A DNA stretch of 10,565 bases, from the NCBI GenBank assembly GCA_028565715.1, contig JAOXYC010233348.1, forward strand, positions 1 through 10,565, read 5' to 3'. Origin of the DNA: Phoronis pallida. Lineage: Eukaryota; Phoronida; Phoronidae. Made by a program: the position numbers and the translations under genes. This document shows, piece after piece, positions 7,401 to 10,565 of the stretch. A model generated the notes under the pieces. It ran no database searches and was not told the DNA's origin. It worked only from the letters and a program-made list of their open reading frames with translations. The stretch's first letter is position 1. The number at the start of each line of letters is the position of its first letter.

Positions 7401-10341
7401 CAAATATTTCTGTCTTATTTTTTCAATACTTTGTGTCTACCTCATTTGTTTCCACAATTTTGTTAATTTTGTTGAAGGTTTATCAAAACATTAATTCTTA
7501 AAGCCAAGTTAAATTTCAGGAGATATCAAGAACAAGCTCACTATCTGAATATAGTCTTCTTTGGTTGTAGCTAAAAAATCAAGTAATATAATCTGTAATA
7601 TAATTGTTTATGATTTCAGATTATTCCAAGGGTTTTGGTGGTAAATATGGCATTCAGAAAGATCACGTTGATAAATCAGCTGTTGGGTATGACCATCATG
7701 AAAACTTAGCAACACATGCTTCACAGAGAGGTATTGTTAAACAATGTTAGAAAATAACTCCAAAAATGATCAACTTATATTTTATGTATGATAGCAACGT
7801 AATGGAATTAATTGTTCATACTCTCCTGAATTTCATGATATAAAAAATCACTCACTGTTGAGTTGTCCGATGTTTCTGTCCGGTTACACCGACCTTTTAT
7901 CAATAAATGGGACATCTTTGTCCGAATTGGACCTTCTTTTGAACACCTGGTTGTAAACTAGGGGTAAGATCACTGTTCAATCAGAACAGTATTTGTTTTG
8001 TTTGAAGTATTCAATTTTTTATCAACAAAAATGTATTTAATGCTCACAGTAGTTGAATTGAGAGACTGAGAAATTAACCACCCAGCCACAACTTTCAGCA
8101 TCACCAACATGGAATCAGCCCCCATCACCCTCACAACCTACTCCATCAACCTTTCTCACCACATTCAATCAGACATATGCTGTTGGAAAAGTTAATTTAA
8201 CTGTTTGTGAGGGTGAGCTAGTAGGATGTTGATGAAGCGGACAGTTTCCCACCCTTGTACAATTCCATATCTTGTCTCTTTTAGATCACTCAACAGGTTT
8301 TGGTGGAAAATATGGTGTACAAAAAGATCACGTTGATAAATCTGCAGTAGGTTATGATCATCAAGAGAACTTGGCAAAACATGCCTCACAGAAAGGTGAG
8401 TCATGAACAAGTCGACTTTGCTGTAATATAGGATCTGGGCTTACTAGCTGTTTGTATATGGTAGGTCATAGTGGACAGAAATGCTGAATGAATATCGTAC
8501 ATGTAATGTGGACGGACATTCAGCATACCTGTCAACTCTTGTTTACCATATTTGCAGTGTTAGTGTAGTGTTTGTAGTAAAACTATATTTCAAAGATGTT
8601 TTGGTTCCAAAAATGTGGAATTTGGTGACTGGTGTAGCCTTAGAAGGATTATCAATTGCACTCAGACTTTGAAGTGTTTTTGCGCTATTAATATTTGAGA
8701 AAAAAGGTTGCAAAATGTTATTGCAGTTATAGTTCTCCATGGATTTAATCAAAATTTAGTCACCATTTCGTATTTGGTTTCACAAACCTTTGGAACCATA
8801 ACGGAGTCATTCACCTTAACAGTTGTTGGTGTAGCTTTCAAACTAATGCTTGTTGTTGTTATTGTTGTTGTATTCTAACATTTAGAATCTTTTTCAACTT
8901 TCTTTCATTATTTCCGACTTATTTCATTTAGAATTGAGAGCACACACTTGTTCACTCGTGCAATAATACTGAGCATTGAGAACGTCACATCATGCTTTTG
9001 ACAGTAATATCTTTCGCATGAATTCTTGTTCCGCATACTCTGTGTTATCGTATGTGTTTTTCTCCAAAGTTACACAATGTGTGTCAATATTTAGCCTTTC
9101 TGCCTGTCTATGTAATTCCTGAAAATGCATAAAATGAATTCAAAACTTTGGAATGGAATTTATTGATTTCCAATGCATAATGCAGAAGACCAACTTTGAT
9201 ACTATTCTGAATGTTTGTATTGAAGTGGGTCTCTGCAATTTGTAGGATTGTAAAATCTCTCTTTAATTGCATGAGTGTAGTTTATTCTCTCTGCTTGTTA
9301 ACATAGTTGTTTCTTGGTGTGTTTTCTTTCTAACATTCTCTGTGGTTGCATGCTGACATTCTTTTCAAGATGGCTCTTCTGGGTTTGGAGGTAAATTTGG
9401 GGTTGACTCTGAAAATGTTGACCAATCGGCTGTCGGGTATGATCACAAAGAACATGTGTCAAAACACAGTTCACAGCAAGGTATTTGCATGGAATGGTTC
9501 ACAAGCGCACTGTAAAATAAATTGCGGTGCCTCTGGGTACTAATGTTTAAACCCCCTTTTTAAAAAATCATACATTGCTACCTACGAAATGTAGAATTAT
9601 CAATTATTGAAATACGACGTTTTCGTTCGTTTCTTTTACACAATTTGATCATTTTTCGTTGCCAATTCTTGTTACTACCTTCATTCTTTATCAAAAACAT
9701 GATGTTAGTACGTTACGGTTGGTCTCAGTTATCTTGGTGACCTGTCGGCCTGTTTCATCAAGTCACATTGGCCACCTGCATAGAGATTTTCGGAAGAAAT
9801 GAAGGTATTTATTCGGTCAGATGAATGTAAGGAGGCAATTTGTAACAAAAAAATCCATCGCAATTGACCTCATTCAATAGTTGATAATTCCACATTCGTA
9901 AGTAGCGATGTATTTCTTTAGTTAATTATCAATGTCAAAAAAATTTCAAACAATTATTTTGAATCTGGACATTACTTTTTCAGTAATTTTGTTTGAAAAT
10001 TTCAAGACAGTTTTTAAAATTTGTATTTTAAGTTAAAATAAGGATTTCAAAATGTTCCTTATAAAATGATAAAGAGGTAATTCAGTCTGTATTAAATAAC
10101 CTAATTTTCACCTTAGTTTTTATGAAATATCCTGTGATTATTCCTACCTCATAATTAACTTTTTCATGAGCTAATAATAGTAAGATCAACCAAAGACATA
10201 TTTTCCCCTACTTTATAGATTATTCTTCTGGATTTGGTGGGAAATATGGTGTTCAGAAAGACAGACAGGACCAGGCCGCCCATACATTTGAAGATATGGA
10301 GGGACCATCGTCAGCATACCAAAAACCAACTGCAGGTTCAG
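1347..10341 (+). CDS. CTTN: Cortactin ortholog, internal part of a multi-exon gene (11 exons, repeat region)
   Basis: Joined exons 1347-1457, 2247-2301, 2909-3019, 3570-3680, 4087-4197, 5408-5518, 6228-6338, 7620-7730, 8285-8395, 9370-9480 and 10219-10341 give 1177 nt in one open frame (392 codons plus one base). The product is a tandem array of 37-residue cortactin repeats (GFGGK[YF]GVQ, DKSAVG, KHESQK), ending in a half repeat followed by HTFED and SSAYQK. In the known family this array binds the side of actin filaments, an upstream acidic region binds Arp2/3, and a downstream SH3 domain binds WASP-family and other partners in the cell cortex. Neither flanking region is in the window, so the gene is partial at both ends. 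About 10.5 repeats are encoded or begun here, more than the 6.5 of human cortactin. The vertebrate paralog HS1 is less likely because it has only about 3.5 repeats. The exon set is inferred from repeat homology and splice signals; no transcript was seen. Confidence 0.93.
1458..2246 (+). other. Intron between exons A and B
   Basis: AT-rich intron, 789 bp, donor gtgtgt and acceptor attcag. It contains a short 20-bp tandem duplication at 1734-1773 with a 12-bp palindrome. I see no other gene or element. Confidence 0.8.
1734..1773. repeat. Two 20-bp tandem units with a perfect palindrome
   Basis: Units 1734-1753 and 1754-1773 match at 16 of 20 bases, both beginning AATCAAAA. The second contains the perfect palindrome AACAACGTTGTT (1760-1771). 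It is intronic, with no assigned role. Confidence 0.6.
2247..2301 (+). CDS. CTTN: Cortactin exon B: second half of repeat 2
   Basis: Eighteen codons read [18 protein letters not shown], followed by one G that begins the next aspartate codon. The acceptor is attcag and the donor gtaggt. At 55 nt it is half the length of the other repeat exons. It enters in phase 0 and leaves in phase 1, so it is the adaptor that puts all later exons in register with the repeat. Skipping it would shift the frame. Confidence 0.92.
2629..2766 (+). repeat. Dispersed intronic repeat, copy 1
   Basis: This stretch matches the reverse complement of 6505-6655 at roughly three quarters of positions by eye, with small gaps. 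The best block is CACTGCTAAAATAT followed by TTCTCACTGCAATA; later blocks include TTGAAACAAT and GTGGTTTGTGA. The frame open in the other copy is interrupted here, so it looks non-coding. The element type is unknown. Confidence 0.6.
2778..2858. repeat. Fold-back inverted repeat upstream of exon C
   Basis: Positions 2778-2795 and 2841-2858 are 18-bp inverted arms matching at 16 of 18 bases, starting CTAGCCA. The loop contains further TGACTAA motifs. It ends 50 bp before exon C, so it could affect acceptor use in the RNA, or it could be the end of a small element. Confidence 0.6.
2909..3019 (+). CDS. CTTN: Cortactin exon C: full repeat, GWDYEHK type, copy 1
   Basis: It encodes one 37-residue repeat, [37 protein letters not shown], with the first D completed by the G of the preceding exon. 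It resembles human repeat 5, which carries ALGWDH. Both splice sites are weak: the acceptor ends in aag rather than the tag of its two sister exons, and the donor is gttttg. A second donor, gtgtgc at 3029, would extend the exon by 9 nt in frame. Read-through reaches TAA at 3043-3045 after GFASVPAT. The repeat is certain; the exact 3' end is not. Confidence 0.85.
3020..3569 (+). other. Intron between exons C and D
   Basis: 550 bp. The first 90 bases match the intron after exon G, as does a stretch at 3375-3399. Between these lies 264 bp found only here (3111-3374), flanked by an 8-bp direct repeat. The minus strand is open across 3387-3869, but that frame runs antisense through exon D and is judged a chance frame. 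Confidence 0.78.
3103..3374. repeat. 264-bp insertion or deletion between duplicated introns, with 8-bp direct repeats
   Basis: ATAATATG occurs at 3103-3110 and again at 3367-3374. In the duplicate intron after exon G the matching site is a single CAATATGG at 6417-6424, with homology on both sides. Either a 264-bp sequence was inserted here with target duplication, or the other copy lost it by recombination between the direct repeats. No terminal inverted repeat was seen. Confidence 0.6.
3570..3680 (+). CDS. CTTN: Cortactin exon D: full repeat, GFDYEGK type, copy 1
   Basis: It encodes [37 protein letters not shown], the repeat closest to the vertebrate consensus (human repeats 3 and 4). It is 111 nt, phase 1 at both ends, with acceptor tttcag and a strong donor gtgagt. 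It differs from exon F at only four of 111 positions, and only one change alters the protein (D to E). Confidence 0.93.
3681..4086 (+). other. Intron between exons D and E
   Basis: 406 bp, the shortest complete intron here. It has a strong gtgagt donor followed by a 36-bp tandem duplication (3691-3762), then a T-rich stretch with a (TCC)n run near 3983. Acceptor tttag. Confidence 0.8.
3691..3762. repeat. Two tandem 36-bp units
   Basis: Units 3691-3726 and 3727-3762 match at 32 of 36 bases. Both begin ACTTT and end AAATGATTTCTC. They lie 10 bp past the exon D donor. Confidence 0.8.
4087..4197 (+). CDS. CTTN: Cortactin exon E: full repeat, GWDYEHK type, copy 2
   Basis: It encodes [37 protein letters not shown]. 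Acceptor tttag; donor gttttg as in exons C and G, with an alternative gttagc donor at 4207 that adds 9 nt in frame. Read-through gives GFAS and a TAG at 4209-4211. It differs from exon G at about 10 of 111 positions, so it is the most diverged of the three GWDYEHK copies. A glutamate replaces the usual lysine of GGK, as in exon G. Confidence 0.87.
4198..5407 (+). other. Intron between exons E and F
   Basis: 1210 bp. It starts with the poor gttttg donor; the first 25 bases or so resemble the introns after exons C and G, then similarity fades. I find no further repeat exon. The 62-codon open frame at 4693-4881 has no recognisable content. Confidence 0.78.
5408..5518 (+). CDS. CTTN: Cortactin exon F: full repeat, GFEYEGK type, copy 2
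   Basis: It is a near-duplicate of exon D (107 of 111 bases): [37 protein letters not shown]. Acceptor atttcag, donor gtgagg, phase 1 at both ends. Beyond the splice sites the introns do not obviously match those of exon D, so the similarity seems confined to the exon. Confidence 0.93.
5519..6227 (+). other. Intron between exons F and G
   Basis: 709 bp, donor gtgagg, acceptor tttag. More than half is a 404-bp inverted-repeat element (5673-6076). The 3' end, from about 6194, matches the intron before exon C. Confidence 0.8.
5673..6076. mobile_element. 404-bp MITE with perfect 16-bp terminal inverted repeats and TTAA ends
   Basis: TTAAAGATACTGTCTC at 5673-5688 is the exact reverse complement of 6061-6076. 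TTAA is the outermost tetranucleotide on both sides, the target duplicated by piggyBac-type transposases, so the mobile core would be 5677-6072. It encodes no transposase; the 72-codon frame at 5805-6023 is unremarkable. I infer a non-autonomous element moved by another copy's transposase. TTAA could also simply be part of the terminal repeat, in which case the family is open. Confidence 0.82.
6228..6338 (+). CDS. CTTN: Cortactin exon G: full repeat, GWDYEHK type, copy 3
   Basis: It encodes [37 protein letters not shown]. It differs from exon C at five of 111 positions, and its introns match those of exon C on both sides. Acceptor tttag; poor donor gttttg, with a second donor gtgtgc at 6348. 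Read-through gives GFASVHAT and TAG at 6362-6364. The 3' boundary has the same ambiguity as exons C and E. Confidence 0.87.
6339..7619 (+). other. Intron between exons G and H
   Basis: 1281 bp, the longest complete intron. Its first 109 bases or so (to about 6447) duplicate the intron after exon C. The second, inverted copy of the dispersed repeat follows (6505-6655). The rest, 6660-7619, is AT-rich with nothing recognised. Acceptor tttcag. Confidence 0.78.
6505..6655 (-). repeat. Dispersed intronic repeat, copy 2 (inverted)
   Basis: Its reverse complement matches 2629-2766 over most of its length. On the minus strand a frame of 76 codons is open across 6404-6634, but the other copy is not open in that frame and I recognise no domain. 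The inverted pair is 3.7 kb apart, bracketing exons C to G. Confidence 0.58.
7620..7730 (+). CDS. CTTN: Cortactin exon H: full repeat, GYDHHEN type
   Basis: It encodes [37 protein letters not shown]. The first half is like exons D and F. The second half starts a distinct subgroup, GYDH.EN...HASQ, shared with exon I and more loosely with exon J. It is 111 nt, phase 1 at both ends, acceptor tttcag, donor gtattg. The terminal R replaces the usual K of SQK. Confidence 0.92.
7731..8284 (+). other. Intron between exons H and I
   Basis: 554 bp, donor gtattg, acceptor ttttag. It contains a small hairpin (7972-7990, 7-bp arms) and a 12-bp inverted repeat, TCACCCTCACAA at 8125-8136 against 8205-8216. 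No gene seen. Confidence 0.78.
8285..8395 (+). CDS. CTTN: Cortactin exon I: full repeat, GYDHQEN type
   Basis: It encodes [37 protein letters not shown]. The usual tyrosine after the opening aspartate is histidine. Acceptor is a good pyrimidine tract ending ttttag and the donor is gtgagt, so the boundaries are well supported; 111 nt, phase 1 at both ends. Confidence 0.93.
8396..9369 (+). other. Intron between exons I and J
   Basis: 974 bp, donor gtgagt, acceptor caag. It holds a perfect 10-bp inverted repeat (ATGCTGAATG at 8481-8490 with 8517-8526) and a short TTG-rich microsatellite at 8850-8870. The open frames at 8481-8672 (plus) and 8543-8752 (minus) overlap each other and have no recognisable content. 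Confidence 0.78.
9370..9480 (+). CDS. CTTN: Cortactin exon J: full, most diverged repeat
   Basis: It encodes [37 protein letters not shown]. It keeps GFGGKFGV and SAVGYDH but replaces the usual QKD with DSE, DK with DQ and KHESQK with KHSSQQ, so it has fewer basic residues than the other repeats. Its position, just before the final half repeat, matches human repeat 6, which has SER and SQQ. The acceptor ends in caag and the donor is gtattt. It is 111 nt, phase 1 at both ends. Confidence 0.9.
9481..10218 (+). other. Intron between exons J and K
   Basis: 738 bp, donor gtattt, acceptor tttatag. AT-rich throughout; I see no exon, repeat or RNA gene. Confidence 0.78.
10219..10341 (+). CDS. CTTN: Cortactin exon K: last half repeat and start of the linker
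   Basis: It encodes [41 protein letters not shown], then one G. Human cortactin also ends its array with a half repeat leading into a TFED and SSAYQK segment, so this is the end of the array and not a truncation. Acceptor tttatag. The donor is probably gtagaa at 10342, because the frame closes at TAA soon after (GRI, stop). An alternative donor gttcag at 10336 cannot be excluded. The helical, proline-rich and SH3-coding exons must lie past the window. Confidence 0.9.
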
Positions 10342-10565
10342 GTAGAATATAACATCAATGGTTCAGTAACTTCATTTTAAAACATACGTTTGATTTTTAA
10401 GCTGCTCGTATTAATTTTTCTATACAAATAAATGTATGCCTTTACTGGCCAAAAGTGATTAATTTTGAAAAGGCAGAAAAATTGCTAGTAACACTTTCCA
10501 AAAGGAAATGGTAATTTCCAAAATTTTCCCAAATCAGTGTTGCACATATAATGGCGCAATATGGT
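10342..10565 (+). other. Start of the intron after exon K
   Basis: It begins at the gtagaa donor. The coding frame closes at once beyond it (TAA at 10350-10352), which supports an intron. It runs to the window edge with nothing recognised. Confidence 0.7.

Noticed and set aside
7972-7990. Hairpin ACTGTTC/GAACAGT resembling a terminator or hormone-response half sites
   Set aside because: Bacterial terminators do not apply here, and a single 7-bp inverted repeat in an intron is weak evidence for a receptor site.
2909-9480. Regularly recurring similar 111-nt blocks, considered as a CRISPR-like or satellite array
   Set aside because: The blocks are exons with GT and AG borders and one conserved reading frame encoding cortactin repeats; spacing is irregular (about 0.5 to 1.4 kb).

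Overview
The window is eukaryotic genomic DNA, most likely from an invertebrate animal. It is AT-rich, has no long open reading frame, and carries a series of short exons bounded by GT and AG. All the exons lie on the plus strand and belong to one gene: an ortholog of cortactin (CTTN), the SH3-domain actin- and Arp2/3-regulating protein. Recognition rests on the 37-residue cortactin repeat, with hallmarks [16 protein letters not shown] and KHESQK, and on the final half repeat, which runs into the FED...SSAYQK segment found in vertebrate cortactin. The species cannot be named from sequence alone. HS1, the related vertebrate paralog, is unlikely because it has far fewer repeats.

Layout: positions 1-1346 are the end of an intron and hold a 185-bp inverted-repeat element. 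Eleven coding exons follow (1347-1457, 2247-2301, 2909-3019, 3570-3680, 4087-4197, 5408-5518, 6228-6338, 7620-7730, 8285-8395, 9370-9480, 10219-10341). Together they give 1177 nt, or 392 codons plus one base. The gene continues beyond both edges: the N-terminal acidic Arp2/3-binding region and first half repeat lie upstream, and the helical, proline-rich and SH3 regions lie downstream. The first exon is out of register with the repeat (phase 0 at both ends). The 55-nt second exon shifts the register to phase 1. The next eight exons are each 111 nt, phase 1 at both ends, and encode exactly one repeat, so any of them can be skipped or duplicated without breaking the frame.

The window holds about ten repeats plus a half, against 6.5 in human cortactin. 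The expansion is visible in the DNA: exons of a 'GWDYEHK' type (2909, 4087, 6228) alternate with exons of a 'GF[DE]YEGK' type (3570, 5408), with 90-96% nucleotide identity within each type. Duplicated intron sequence surrounds the copies at 2909 and 6228. Three more diverged 'GYDH' repeats (7620, 8285, 9370) precede the final half repeat.

The introns hold non-coding mobile or repeat elements: a 404-bp element with perfect 16-bp terminal inverted repeats that include TTAA, the 185-bp element at 1095-1279, and an inverted pair of dispersed repeats at 2629-2766 and 6505-6655. The most unusual point is that all three GWDYEHK exons share a very poor 5' splice site (gttttg). They have a second possible donor 9 nt downstream and an in-frame stop a few codons on, which raises the possibility of alternative donors or of shortened products ending within the repeats.
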